From: Incurvaria masculella
Lineage: Eukaryota; Arthropoda; Insecta; Lepidoptera; Incurvariidae
DNA: 64,000 nucleotides
Direction: 5' to 3'
Assembly: GCA_946894095.1 (NCBI GenBank)
Contig: OX335649.1
Span: 19,796,001-19,860,000 of the forward strand
A model generated the notes under the pieces. That model ran no database searches and was not told the origin of the DNA. It was given only the letters and a program-made list of their open reading frames with translations. Of the stretch, positions 1 through 10,870 are shown piece by piece (the first letter of the stretch is position 1; each line of letters starts with the position of its first letter). Both the position numbers and the translations under genes were made by a program.

Positions 1-1151
1 TGTGTAATAATTTCCCAGGAATTGTTTCACGACTCTTACTCCACCTTTGTTTACAATTCAGAACTTCTTAACTGTGTGTTGAATCCATTACGTTTGAAAC
101 GAATGAGAATTATTTAAATCGAGTCACTAATGGCCGACTTACAGCATCAATTCGAAGGCCTGTCGCCGCGAGATGAAACGCAGCAGGTGCGTGCACAATC
201 GCTCGCCTCCAAAGTTTATTTGCAGACCGATGTCCGGGTGACCGTGAACTGGCGGAATATTCTCCCGCGCTCCCCGCGCACGATTTATATTCTTGCGAAA
301 TATTCTATTAATAATAAACAAGCCGCCGACGTCGAATTCTAGCGTGGCGCACGACGTCGTTAGTTTTCAATGAATTGTGAAAACGTGCCGCCGACACGGC
401 GGAGTGGGCTCCCGAAAGGAACCCTTCCACGCTCGAGCGTGGACTCACGGCATCGGGGCTTTCGGCTGAGATTCCGGCGGCGCGTCGCTCGCCGCAAGCG
501 GCAACGAATGTGACGCAGTCAAAACAATTCCGACGGGCAATAATGTGATATAACGCCTCGGGTCGTTAGTGTCAAAGTTGAAACTCGAGTGGCGATTCGC
601 GGACATTTCCATACTCGATATGACGCTCTCGAAATGAACGTGTCCGCGTACCTTTCGGGGCGACTTTGCGTTTTATTACTTGGACGTTAAGGTGCGTTTC
701 GAGTTCGTTATTGAATCGCAGCATTTGATATGGATGACGAGTGAGGCGCGCAGTCGCACAGAATTTTAATTGTGTTCCATTGAGGGGAGCTCGCGCAAGC
801 GTCTGTATTTTCGAGCAGCATACGTCGGACTTGTTGCTCGCCGTCGCGTCGCGTGTCGGTACGGAGGTTGCCGATTGAGACAACCATTGCTATAGTCGGG
901 TAATGGATTCATGCGTCTTATTGTTCTGTTTGTGAGATTAATGGGCGCGTCTGATTGATACGTCAGTCGGAATTTGTTCTCACCCTTGTCTGTTGCTTTA
1001 TTGCATTCATTTGTTTCACACATGTGATCATTTAGGAAGAATTACGCCTTTGTGGATGGAACCCATGCAGTGACAGCGTCCGACAGCGTACTCCATTGTA
1101 GCGTATTTACCGACAAAACGTGTATGATTACCATGTAATGAGTATCTACGT
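1..1151. other. Intergenic, no recognised gene
   Basis: Mixed-composition DNA with GC-rich, CpG-containing stretches around 150-530. An open frame of 70 codons at 130-342 shows no family resemblance and no splice context that I can defend. Nothing else is recognised. Confidence 0.5.
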
Positions 1152-1265
1152 TAGCGTATGCTAGAACCTCCCGAGGACGCCAATGGGCTTTCGAACTTTC
1201 ATGGGCATGCGAAAACCATGCTGGCTTGCCCCAGGTGCTTCTGCACACCATGTTTGAAGTACCCC
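1152..1265 (-). repeat. Dispersed repeat family Q, copy 1
   Basis: This stretch matches four other places in the window (4340-4465, 22355-22466, its duplicate 37301-37412, and 39394-39527). Read on the minus strand it runs from a GGTGCTTC-type start through a GGCTTTCGAA-like core to GCGTACGC-like sequence. No terminal inverted repeat or coding capacity is visible. It could be the 3' end of a SINE or LINE; I cannot name it. Confidence 0.6.
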
Positions 1266-1495
1266 ACTTCGTCTATTCCATAGTTTACCGACCCAATAGA
1301 CAAATAATCGGTAAATATATACAAAAATATAGGTATATAAGAAGGGTTTTATCGGTCGTTTTATGTCGTTAGTGAATGGATGCCTGTTCCGCGTTGAGCT
1401 ATGTTAAAAAGGGGTCAGAGAGACACAGCTGCAACCGGGTGCTCCAACCAGCATTCTCCATTGTAGAGACGATGGAACAACAACGATTCTGGAGG
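1266..1495. other. Intergenic, nothing recognised
   Basis: AT-rich spacer between two repeats. No feature seen. Confidence 0.4.
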
Positions 1496-1877
1496 TTTTT
1501 TTTTTTATGTGACTGGACATGGATGGCTAATCTGGTTCTGTCATGGTATTAGCCCAACATACCACATGGGAACTAGGTGCCATGCCAGGACCTTCCTTAT
1601 ATTGCGCGGCTACATTGAACTGGATGGAAAACACGGACAATTTTCATTGCCGCTTCGACCATCGTTCATCCAATGCGATGGTACCAACCCGGGCGGGATT
1701 AACCCTACCACCTAGTAAGTAAGGAAGGGGACCTACAGTTTAACGTGGAATCCGAACCACGGCCAGCCTCTCTCAACGGTCGAATGGTCACCCATCCAAG
1801 ACCAGACCGGACCCAGCGTTGCTTAACTTCGGGGAGCGATCGCCGAAGTGTCGCGCCACTGGGCCACTGAGGCTGAC
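1496..1877 (-). mobile_element. SINE with 5S rRNA-derived head, full length
   Basis: Read on the minus strand, this 382-bp element begins near 1877. It contains a 5S rRNA-like stretch at about 1842-1786 with the blocks CGAAGTTAAGCAACG and CTTGGATGGGTGACC, which correspond to the box A and box C regions of the 5S internal promoter. It continues through a body shared with all other SINEs here and ends in a run of eleven A (plus-strand T, 1496-1506). It has no coding capacity and would depend on a LINE for mobility. It matches the plus-strand copy at 51992-52375 almost throughout. I saw no clear target site duplication. Confidence 0.85.
1786..1842 (-). promoter_or_regulatory. 5S-type internal pol III promoter region of the SINE
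   Basis: The two conserved 5S blocks lie about 16 bases apart, close to the spacing in a genuine 5S gene. The sequence outside these blocks diverges from 5S rRNA, so this is not a 5S gene. Promoter activity is inferred from the family, not shown. Confidence 0.6.
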
Positions 1878-2478
1878 AGGCTGAGGCTGGGGGTCTTCTT
1901 GGATGCGTCGGGGTCTTCGACGAGCCGCACGGCCCGACGTTGCATCGAATCTACGTGTTCTTTCACGCTTTATTTAAACATTCTTCTTATGCAAATTATG
2001 ATATGGCACAGAAAAATGTGTGAGGGTAGAAGGTGCAATCGCATCAAACTGCCCCTTATCTTTGTTCGATTGTATCGAACGAGAACAATGCGGCTGGAAT
2101 CGTAAATGCAAAATGTCTTCCTTGGTCGTTAAATTTGTAGGTTAAACAATTGGCTATAAAGATTGTTTGTAAACTCGAAGCGACCGCGATATCGGGTGAT
2201 GAAGCATTCCGCTCATGTGCGGCGACTTTTTTTGCATCAAATAGTTTACGAACATTCTGTTCAGTTTTAGTGATTGGTTAAAATAAATCTCCCTTTTTTT
2301 GACAAGTCACTTTGTTTTAAGCTAAGAACGATGATGATTCGCACATGTCTAGTTGGGTGACAAAATTATCATGAAAATAGCTTCATTTTATCGCAGCTGC
2401 TGAAAAAATAACATATTAATTTATTTAAAAGTATCAAAAAAGTTTGGATTTTGGTTTGGTGGACTTTGGGCTTTTGGG
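1878..2478. other. Intergenic, nothing recognised
   Basis: Starts GC-rich (to about 1960) then becomes AT-rich. No gene or repeat relationship found. Confidence 0.4.
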
Positions 2479-2760
2479 ATGAAACAAGCTATGTCTGATG
2501 ACTAATTTATTTAAGATATTTTTATTTTATCGTTGAGTAATCCACCTCCAAAGTTATTGCATAAAACGTGCGAAAAATTCGAACTTTCGGACCTAATAAT
2601 TTAGAAACCAAACACAACTTTACAATGACAACGGTCATCAGAAAACTACTTAAATCAAATTAAGCTATTTTGAGCAAAATTTTGGACCTCTGACAAGAAA
2701 TATGGACATGATCTTCTTTCGACGTTTGTGTAGGAAGTTGAGCGGGAGGGCCAACCTTAA
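2479..2760 (-). mobile_element. TTAA MITE family A, truncated copy
   Basis: Reverse-orientation copy of the roughly 520-566 bp element found at 42733, 44656, 46780 and 53921. It keeps the outer end, with CCAACCTTAA at 2751-2760, and about 280 bp of interior including the shared AAGCTATGTCTGATGAC core. The other end is missing. Confidence 0.8.
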
Positions 2761-3654
2761 CAGTAACATGTATATATTTACTACACAACGAGCCGCATCA
2801 AATAGCGAAATTCCTCCTTCGTTCATCCGCCACCGGCCGTGGGCATATCCCCCGGCATAATCCCTTTAGCCGCTTGACCCGCCGATCGATCTACATATTT
2901 AGCACTCGGTCTGTGTCGTCGGAAGCACTTCACGCCGCTTCAGGAGGCGACTCGGCCTTCGTCGCGCCCGCCCGCCCTCCCGCGCCGCCCGACGCGCCGC
3001 CCGCCCCGACTCATATTGCCTGTAACGCGAGCGCATTCGAGCGTGTGTAATTGGAGCAACGGCTAGCCGGGGATGCGAACGCGAGGTCGCCTCCGCCTGC
3101 GTTGAACAAGGACATAAATATGTTGTTTTTTATCTGGCTTCTGTCTGCTCACCGTGAGGTTAATGAGAAGATCTGCTTTTATACAATGGCTCGTAATCTG
3201 TTTCCGCAGTCAAATTAAGAAGTATTTTTCGGAAGCACATTGAATGAATGAATGAATCGTCGGTATGCTGGTAAAACCCGCTAATTGACATGATTTAGTA
3301 AAATGAGTTAATAATGCAGTTCTACTTAATCTTTCAAGCTCTTTCTTATGGTAAAACCCATGGACAGTTATACCACAATTACACCAGCTATTAAACTTTC
3401 AAGTCCACTTATCTCGAATCTCTCATTTCTACACTTAAAGGGTTTTATCAGTATACTGATGGAATGCAAAATGAACTGAGAGCTATGTCCGTACGTTTTA
3501 TTTTTTCTGATAACTTACATATCTAATATTCATAATATGAATATCAAAATGTTTAAGGCCGTATATCATGGATATAAGTTAAATCATAGAAAACATCACA
3601 AAGTAAAGACGTAGCACTCATTTATGATACTTTTGAGATTACCGCGGTCGTTCG
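2761..3654. other. Intergenic with a CpG-rich island
   Basis: About 2860-3090 is strongly GC- and CpG-rich, unlike its AT-rich surroundings, and could be a regulatory region or exon edge of a host gene. No reading frame or splice signal supports a gene. A short GAAT tetranucleotide repeat lies near 3240-3255. The remainder to 3654 is AT-rich with nothing recognised. Confidence 0.4.
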
Positions 3655-3847
3655 ACATGTTTGAAAAATGTTACGGCTTTTCACGCGGCAGGAAGAGACA
3701 TTCTCCGACGTTTCGAGCTAATCATTCAGCCCGTTGTCAAGGAGGCATCCGCCGCGTTCGTACGCAGCAGACGACTCTTATGTCTCTCGAACGTCGGAGA
3801 ATGTCTCTTCCTGCCGCGGGAAAAGCCGTAACATTTTTCAAACATGT
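3655..3847. repeat. 193-bp near-perfect inverted repeat with Penelope-like motif
   Basis: Arms of about 58 bp at 3655-3714 and 3789-3847 are complementary with very few mismatches around a loop of about 75 bp. On the minus strand 3729-3709 reads CTGA, ten intervening bases, then CGAAACG, resembling the catalytic strands of hammerhead motifs in Penelope-like element ends. It may be an inverted pair of Penelope terminal sequences or a foldback MITE. The direct similarity of the flanks (GTAGCACTCATTT near 3611, GTAGCTCTCATTT near 3846) might be a target duplication. Confidence 0.6.
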
Positions 3848-3900
3848 AGCTCTCATTTGTTTTATTCAATGCGCAAAATTTCAGATAAATATCTAATGTA

Positions 3901-4047
3901 GGTGTTTTCCATCCAGTTTACTGTAGGCGTTATCATAAAAGGGAAGGTTCTGGAATTGCACCTAATTCCTTCGGGCATGCGGTGTGTTGGGCTAATATCA
4001 TGCCGGTGGGTATGGTATTATGTAGCCATCGATGTCCAGTGTAACAC
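3901..4047 (+). mobile_element. SINE body fragment (3' part)
   Basis: Matches the last 150 bp of the shared SINE body, from GTTTTCCATCCAGTT to the ATGTCCAGT-like end. It is 5'-truncated, so the head type cannot be told. Confidence 0.75.
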
Positions 4048-4339
4048 AGAAACAGGTAGTAGTCGATGTTTGCTCAATGCAGCACCGTCTTTATCGCTAT
4101 TGAGCGAGGCGAGCGGGTCCGCAAATCAATTTCCATTAGATGGACGTCGCGTCAAGGATCTCTTCGGGAATTACCGCCGTCTGAAGTTTCCTTTTACATA
4201 ACTAACAATCTCGCTAGGTCCACACTTCTAGTGTGTATGCCGGTTTGAGTTATCGAAGACGTGAGCCGCTATAGTTAGGTTAGAGAGGTGAAAGAATCTA
4301 TAGTGAACATAATTAAAAAAGTTTTGTTGGGATTGCTTG
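4048..4339. other. Intergenic, nothing recognised
   Basis: Short open frames run through but have no recognisable product. Confidence 0.4.
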
Positions 4340-4465
4340 AACATAGTGTGAAGCACCTGGCTGGCCGGCATGGTTTTCGCAGCCCGCGTGAAAGTTTGAA
4401 CGCCCTTATGCCTCGTCCGGTTAGGGCCTGGCGTACGCCATATGCTACGCTTTATATATAAAATG
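4340..4465 (+). repeat. Dispersed repeat family Q, copy 2
   Basis: Reads GAAGCACCTGGCTGGCCGG and continues through GGCCTGGCGTACGCC to an AT-rich end (CTTTATATATAAAA). Same family as 1152-1265, opposite orientation. Confidence 0.6.
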
Positions 4466-5784
4466 TTGGGAGAATGATTGACAAAACATTTTTACAAGTG
4501 GGTGAAATTGTCTTGCCCGGCCAGCCTAGAAGATTGCAGCGAGAACCCCGAATAGATACTTGACATCATACTAAAGCAAATTGGCTTCCGCAATTGTAGA
4601 ACAAGTATGAAAATATGTATTAGGAAACGAAACAAATATCTGTATCTGTCGTAAGGCGTTTTATAATCTTTCCCATCCCATCCAGTGAAGCGGCGCGATG
4701 TGAGAGCGTATACAAGAGAGCATTTCAACTATCATAAGGTTTTCAGAGAAATATATCTGGTATCCTTTATACTTTATCTAGAGCACTTAAAAAAGACAGT
4801 GTGTACTTCTTTAAAAAATACGAAGTTATGTTTATTTTTTTACCAAACTCTATATATCTTCCAATTATCTCTACGACCTTAACCAGTAAACGCCACCAAG
4901 CTGTTTCTTCCACGAATCATCGGTTATTAATTTATTTTATAAACAGGCAGCCTAGAATGATTTGTATTGTTGAAGACAGTTTATCAGTTTCTTTTGGTCT
5001 AGTTTGCTAATTCATTTAGTTATGTTAATTGTTGTGTACATACAATATTAAAAAGAATAATCTTTCTGTGAGATGTCAACACATTGAAAAGAAAATACAA
5101 TGGTGCTTTTCTGAGCAGTTATTTTACTTCTAAAATTACTACACAAAAATGGCGACGAGAATGGGATTCTGTTACTTATCAAGTGTTTACGTACGAGTAT
5201 ATTGGGTTTCATCCAGCTTCAAGCTGTGACCATGTAGATACGTACGAAAACCTCTCGCCTCCTTCCCTCAATGACCTTGACTTCTCCGACCTTGCAACAC
5301 GGGGATGACTAAGTGTTAATCCCTCGCTAGCTGCATTAAGAACCTAATTAATGCCACCGGGAGAAATTCCTCCGCTCTCGCGTTGAAAGGCACGCGAAAT
5401 TCGCTAATATCAAATATATTTTTTGCCGGAAGTTTTTGCAGGTGGTGCTCGGGTAAGTTACGGTCCCAGCTGGAATTCTGGAGGCCCATTATAACTCCCT
5501 GCACGCTCGTAAACAAGATAATAAAATGTTAACTCTCTCTCGTCTTACTTGAGGCGTCTTTACCGAGCGCAGGGCCTAGCGTGCTATTCATAAAATGTTA
5601 TGATACGTGTCGGTTCTAAATGAAGCCAGTGCTTTATGGATATTCTTGGATAACGTCATATGCCCTACTTTTTATTAAAACCGGTGAGAATCTTCTGTAA
5701 TCTTCTTAGAATATCGTTCGTACTTTACTTTTTTTTTAAAGTATAAATGCCAAGTTGATCAATAATGATAATTTTATGTATTTA
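4466..5784. other. Intergenic, nothing recognised
   Basis: AT-rich from 4466 to 5110. It becomes mixed around 5200-5600 with a few open frames under 80 codons that show no domain. No repeat relationship noticed. Confidence 0.4.
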
Positions 5785-5827
5785 ATGATATAGCGGTAAT
5801 GTCGTATCATTACCGCTATATTATTAA
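5785..5827. repeat. 18-bp-arm hairpin
   Basis: ATATAGCGGTAATG and its complement CATTACCGCTATAT are separated by six bases. The arms are 17 of 18 matched. The downstream bases to about 5925 resemble those at 8215-8330. Confidence 0.6.
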
Positions 5828-5904
5828 TTTGAGTTTCAGCGACATCTTCATTTGAAGCATTGTAATCAGATTTTGAAAATTATCTGAAAAAAATATTGGT
5901 CGTG

Positions 5905-5955
5905 ACATTCGTCGGAAGCAGGATTCGAACCTGCGACCTTTGGATTGCATGCCCA
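5905..5955 (-). repeat. tRNA-like 3' half (SINE or tRNA pseudogene fragment)
   Basis: On the minus strand the sequence has a T arm, GCAGGTTCGAATCCTGC, preceded by an anticodon-arm-like stem with TGC in the loop, but position 33 is A rather than the required U and there is no 5' half. It is therefore a tRNA-derived fragment, not a gene. A diverged opposite-strand relative lies at 8287-8330. Confidence 0.55.
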
Positions 5956-5967
5956 AAAATGTGAGTT

Positions 5968-6199
5968 CTCTAGTTTGGGGTATAGTTCGGTAATGTATCG
6001 TCTATTTGTGCAGTTGTAGGTTTAGTTTGGGTATTTTGGCGTCTGGTTTGGTAGTTTGAGGTGAAGTTTTGTAGTTTGGAGTATAGTTGAGTAGTTTGGG
6101 TCTATAGTTGCTTGATTTTTGGTGCATGTAGTTGTGTAGGTTGGAGTCGGGTTTGGTAATTTAGGGTGTAGTATAATAGTTTGGGGTGTGGTATCTCAC
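5968..6199. repeat. Degenerate minisatellite, about 20-22 bp period
   Basis: Repeated variants of GTAGTTTGGGGTATAGTT, G- and T-rich on the plus strand, run about ten times with indels. No coding potential. Confidence 0.65.
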
Positions 6200-6855
6200 T
6201 TTCAAACATGTCTAACCCTATAGGTTCATAATTATAAATGCGAGCTATTGCGTTTTCACATCCGATGTGGGGAGTGCCGAGAGAGTGAAGCGCTAACTGA
6301 GTAGGCGCCGCGTAATACGTTCCTGAGCCGAGTTCTTAAATTCGTGTTTTCGAGTGGAAACTTTTATTGTTTCTCCTCCATAATAAAGGGCGATTACGGA
6401 TTGCAAGCGGGAGTTCTCCCTCTCGGGGAAATCTTTTAGGGGTCGTTGCGCGTGTAACTAGGCACTGGAGATTATTTTAAATTTGCTTGCGGACTATTTG
6501 GAACATCTTTCGGATTTATTTGAATGAAGTGCTGGCCGTGTTACATGATCACTTACAGGAACGCTTTAGGCTTCGAACGCGAACGTTTTAGTCGGTTAGG
6601 GTAATCGTTCTTGGCATCTCATATATGGTTATTTTAACATTACTCTGTATCAACTGTCCAACTGTCACTTCGTGTTTTAAGATGATGCCAGCATGATGGG
6701 CGATTTAAGGTAAGCTTTGAAAGAGAATCGGTCGTAGACAACCACTGTCGTAAATAAAGGAAACGACTACTTTTGAAATGACATCGTTTTTAAGATTTCA
6801 AAAAATTAAACTTAATGGATAATTGTATCGGTGCCTAGGTTTATTATTTATTTTT
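6200..6855. other. Intergenic, nothing recognised
   Basis: Mixed composition. No gene or repeat relationship found. Confidence 0.4.
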
Positions 6856-7135
6856 AATGGAACCTGACATGCATGGTCAATACCACAAAACTACCTTTAT
6901 GGTATTTGCCCAATGCACCACATTCCCGAAGGAATAAGGCGCCATGCCAGAACCTTCCCTCTATGAGCACGGCTACATTGAACTGGATGGAAAACAACGA
7001 CATTTTTATATTGCCGCTTCAACCATACTTTCATTCAATGCGGTGGTACCAACCCGAGCGGGTTTAACCCTACAACCTAGTAGGGTAAGGATAACTACAC
7101 TTTTAAATGGGTTCCGAACCATGTAACAGCATGCG
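6856..7135 (-). mobile_element. SINE copy, tRNA-type lineage, 5'-truncated
   Basis: Matches the shared SINE body. At its 5' end it resembles the junction of the tRNA-headed copies (compare 40094-40496) rather than the 5S-headed ones. The tRNA head itself and the terminal poly-A are missing or degraded. Confidence 0.75.
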
Positions 7136-7809
7136 CGGTGAGAGTATTTTGTCCTGCCTAAATACTTATGTTATCGCTAAAAATGCCAAACAATAACTTA
7201 TCGCATACGGTCGTTCTTGGTTCCTGTGTCCCCTCGACCCTAATATCATATTCACCTGCGTTAAAAGCAGAACATGAAATGATGTCACAAAAAAAAACAT
7301 GTTTCGGGGGGTACCTAATATTACTAAATTTAACCTATACTCGTACTCCGCCGTGATTTGTGGAATCGATATGATTTGTAACGTGTTTTTATTTTTATTT
7401 CAGGTAATGCCCTGTCTTAATTCAAGTAAACATGTTGAGATGTTTGTGGAGCGTGGACCGGCCTTCACAAGTATGTAGATTATATATGTTTAATCTTTGT
7501 AATATCGAATATGTAAGAATTTATCCCTAAACATTTAAGACTTAGATATTTGTGCATTGGATTGCGTGTTTAACTGGGACCTTTGCGGCGAATACGGAAA
7601 CGATTTGATAATTGTATGTACAGTACCCGGCAGAAATTAATGCACAGCGGACGATGCAAAGAGGCAATCGGCAAGTTTGTAAAGCGTCATCTCTCTTGCA
7701 CGTAGTACACACTCAGGTTTGACAGCATGTGACAGCGACGACGCTCTACAAAAGTCGAAATTAGCCGATCTCTATTCAACGTCCGATGTGTCAAGGTGTG
7801 TTCAAGGTC
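7136..7809. other. Intergenic, nothing recognised
   Basis: AT-rich with a short open frame at 7168-7356 of no recognised family. A pyrimidine tract followed by CAG near 7395-7403 looks like a splice acceptor but no exon follows that I can support. Confidence 0.4.
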
Positions 7810-8139
7810 AAGATTTAAAAGAAATCGGAAACGTAAAAAAAATTAAAAATGAACTTAAGCAATTAAGCAATAAAAAAATGAACTTAACATAGAAGAATAT
7901 TTAAAAGAAAATAAGGGCTAAGATAATGAGGTGCAAAGTTTTTTTTTTTATTGTACTATTTTTTTTTCTTTCGTGATTTAATGTAAATACATGTATTTCT
8001 CTTTCACAAGTATTGCCACACCTATATCTAGGTAGCATTTTTAAAGACCGAGTTAGACATTGTACCATTATGTTCTTGTTGTACACTGCACTAAAATGTA
8101 TATGCAATAAAATATTTTGATTTGATTTGATTTGATTGT
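7810..8139 (+). mobile_element. LINE 3' UTR and tail (CR1-like), 5'-truncated
   Basis: Non-coding AT-rich sequence ending in a GCAATAAAA signal and a tail of TTTGA repeats at about 8116-8135, the kind of microsatellite tail CR1-type non-LTR elements leave. No reverse transcriptase is attached. It stops exactly where the 14.9-kb tandem duplication starts. Confidence 0.5.
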
Positions 8140-8345
8140 ATTATTTACCGCCGGGTAATGTATTGAATAGGTACGAAATTACTGTATTAGTTAGTGTTAC
8201 TGTATTGTACTATAGCAATTAATTTGAGGTTATGCAACGACATCTACATATACATATACATGTAATCAGATTTTAAAAACAATCTGAATAGGTTTTGCTT
8301 CGAAGCCTGCTTGCCGACGAATGTCCAGACCAATATATTGACAAT
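8140..8345. repeat. SINE-like or tRNA-related remnant at duplication edge
   Basis: The part from about 8215 resembles 5820-5940: shared AATTTGAG, GTAATCAGATTTT and GACGAATGTC elements, and a diverged tRNA T-arm-like stretch on the opposite strand. Degenerate. The duplicate is 23042-23247. Confidence 0.35.
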
Positions 8346-8860
8346 ATAAAGACCAGTATATTGACTAGATGGCGTAAAGTGCACATTCTACAAAAGAAAA
8401 TATGAATTAGAAATACGAGAAAGAAATAAAACTAGGAGAAAGTGTCTGTTGAACGTTATTTATAGCTCAAAAGTTCCATTTGAATTCCGTTCCCGTGTTC
8501 AAAACCTAAGTAATGACGTACCTAATTAGCTTTCCAAGCGGGGCTAATGTAAACAAGTGGTGTTGTATGGTATTCATATCTGCATATGTATGTATGTAAT
8601 CAAACAGCAAGGCGTCCGCGGGGCGGCATGCGACGTCTCGCGATATGGGAAAGTTTAAGAAGACGCCACGCCACATCAGCGTAATTATGGAAGTTGACTC
8701 CGAGAATAGCTCTAAAACTGGGAGCATTCCTCCCGAGCATAATAATTTCTTAAAATAACGGCATTTAGCGTCTTCCGCGCGGGTACGGGCCCGCTCCGCT
8801 GTCGCGAGGGCGGCTCAGTGTGTAGTGATTTTGATTATTTTTCCGTTACCCTTTAAATCT
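8346..8860. other. Intergenic, GC-rich patch
   Basis: About 8610-8820 is GC-rich. The 73-codon frame on the minus strand (8506-8727) has no recognised family. The duplicate is 23248-23762. Confidence 0.35.
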
Positions 8861-9217
8861 GAGTCTGTAGTCCCAGTTGTTAAATTGACGTTTACGGGAA
8901 ACCGATCGACTTACGTTTTCAAACGTATGGAAAAATTTAAGAGCGCGCGTAGTGAGCGTTAATCGAACTAACACTTGCGAGTTCGAGTTTGATTTGACAG
9001 CTTGCTCAACGTTGCCGTAAATACGTCGACGTTGCCGTTTACGCCGTCTCCTCGTTTTCATACAAATCGGAAGTCCGAGTTTGACTTTGACAGCTTGAAT
9101 AAGTAAAACCACAGAATATCTAGTAAAACTTGTATCGAGCTTGACGTTTTTACGAAAAACGCCAGTCGATCGGTTTGCTGTAAACGCCAATTTAGGTGAC
9201 AACTGGGACTACAGGCT
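8861..9217. mobile_element. Inverted-repeat MITE family C, copy 1
   Basis: A 357-bp element with terminal inverted repeats of about 60 bp. It starts CTGTAGTCCCAGTTGT and ends with the complement ACAACTGGGACTACAG. The interior carries further inverted blocks around CGTCGACGTTGCCG. A relative sits at 54838-55168. No transposase. The 118-codon frame across it is a by-product of the repeats. Confidence 0.8.
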
Positions 9218-9565
9218 CTGTATACACTTCGAAACGCGAATCTTGCGGCATGTGAATAACGTAAAACTCGGACAAAGATCTCAGCTAAGTAACGTCGCTT
9301 CGAAAGCCCTAATATTTCGGTCCTCGCTAAATCGTCAACGACCTCTCGATACTTTGGAATTCATTCGCAGCGGTAATGCTGTTTAAAAAATTTACATTTT
9401 GTTTGCTTTAAGACGTAGTAAAAATGTTACTTAGCAGGGTTCTTGTCCTCCCCTCGCCACAATGCCTATTTAACTAGCGCATAGCATCCGTTATCGATGA
9501 GCATATAATAAGATATGTGTACGTTTACCGTACTTTATGACAATTTTATCTTTATTTACCACTCC
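9218..9565. other. Intergenic, nothing recognised
   Basis: No feature seen; duplicate at 24120-24467. Confidence 0.4.
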
Positions 9566-9767
9566 GGGGAAGCTGCGTTATAGTATACAATCATAACACT
9601 TACAAGAAATTAAATATTAGTTAATATTATAATTGTTATCGTGACTTATCAAATGTTTTATTAAAAATCGTGGAATTCCAATGGGACTTTTTTTAATTTA
9701 CGTAAGCCCCAAAGGTACTTGGCATTTGGTGCAGCCGCAGCCTATCTCTTTAAGCTTGTGACTTTTT
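9566..9767 (+). repeat. Local direct repeat, unit 1
   Basis: About 200 bp from GGGGAAGCTGCGTTAT to CTTTAAGCTTGTGACTTT, repeated with a few substitutions at 9798-10014. The duplicate is at 24468-24669. Confidence 0.85.
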
Positions 9768-9797
9768 TCTGGTGGCAAGCTTTGACTTTTGTGGCTT

Positions 9798-10014
9798 GGG
9801 GAAGCTGCGTTATGGTATACAATTATAACGCTTACAAGAAATTAAATATTAGTTAATATTATAATTGTTATCATGACTTATCAAATGTTTTATTTAAAAT
9901 CGTGGAATTCCAATGGGACTTTTTTGAATTTACGTAAGCCCCAAAGGTACGAGGTATCCTCCTCCAACATATGTTTGGTGCAGCCGCAGCCTATCTCTTT
10001 AAGCTTGTGACTTT
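9798..10014 (+). repeat. Local direct repeat, unit 2
   Basis: Second unit of the pair. It contains a short extra stretch after CCCCAAAGGTAC, which is the position where copy 2 of the large duplication carries 44 additional bases. Confidence 0.85.
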
Positions 10015-10261
10015 CAAATGCATAATGTATTGAAAATATCATCGATATGGTTTCCGCTTAACTCGATCATGATCAGTTTAACTGTTACTACTGTAGGCTG
10101 CAGGTCATCATTCATAAGTTATTGTTGTAGTAAACATTTTAATGTATTGTATTTTTGGAAATAAATTAAAAGAAAAAAGGTAAAGGTCCCAGCATCTCCG
10201 TAGTTGGACGTCCACATGCACAAATTACACTACGTAGCGTACGTACAGGCGCACTCGTGGG

Positions 10262-10640
10262 CGCAGTTATAGGGCCGAGTGCACGAAAGGACCAAAAATC
10301 AAATTCAACGTCAACTTCGATACGAAGCCCTGGGCCTTACTTCACTAGAAGAGCAAAGACAGCGAAGCGACTTAATTGAAACCTTCAAAATATTAAATAG
10401 ACATTATGACGTACCTAACCTAAAAGCTATGTATTCCCTGAACACTGACCAAAGACTTGGTGGACATTCTCTGAAACTCAATCATAATAGCTTCAGTTCC
10501 AACCCGAGGAAATACTTTCTTTCAAACGGTTTGTGGAAGGCTGAAACAAGCTGCCGGAGGAAGTCATAAGTGCTAGCTCAGTGCACAGTTTAAAAAACAA
10601 TTTGGTAAATCATGTACAAAATATTAAAAAAACGAGTCGT
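10262..10640 (+). pseudogene. CR1/L2-like reverse transcriptase C-terminal remnant
   Basis: The frame 10279-10569 encodes a stretch with RYEALGLTSLEEQRQRSDLI, ETFKILN and GGHSLKL, the usual C-terminal tail of CR1/L2-type non-LTR reverse transcriptases (family knowledge). The homology then moves to another frame: after a TGA, NKLPEEVISAS is readable to about 10600. One frame change and one stop therefore interrupt it. Only the last 100 or so residues survive; the endonuclease and catalytic RT core are absent. An A-rich AATAAAA-containing stretch follows at 10660-10680 and may be the old 3' tail. It is a dead, 5'-truncated LINE copy. Confidence 0.75.
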
Positions 10641-10870
10641 ATTATGAACACTTAAAATAAAAATAATAATAAAATAAAAACAATGGGTACTCAATCAGTG
10701 AAGTACACGCATCAGCTTGCTACGGCTGCTAGAGTATATAATAATAATGACTAAGCACGTCACTTTGTAAGGTAAGTATAGAAGGAACTCCATGCGGTTC
10801 ACTAAAAGTGACGTGTTTGAACATTGATTAACTCAGCCCTCTCTTCGTGCAATCGGGGCATAATACACTA

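Noticed and set aside
1786..1842. Possible 5S rRNA gene
   Set aside because: Only the internal promoter part is 5S-like; both ends of the 120-base gene are absent and the stretch is embedded in a poly-A-tailed repeat.
5905..5955. Possible tRNA gene on the minus strand
   Set aside because: Only a T arm and part of an anticodon arm are present; position 33 is A and there is no 5' half or acceptor stem. It is a tRNA-derived fragment.
7385..7410. Splice acceptor upstream of a host exon
   Set aside because: A pyrimidine tract with CAG is common by chance and the following frame closes quickly with no homology.
8846..9202. 118-codon minus-strand frame with a basic stretch
   Set aside because: It lies entirely across the inverted-repeat MITE family C and shows no domain.
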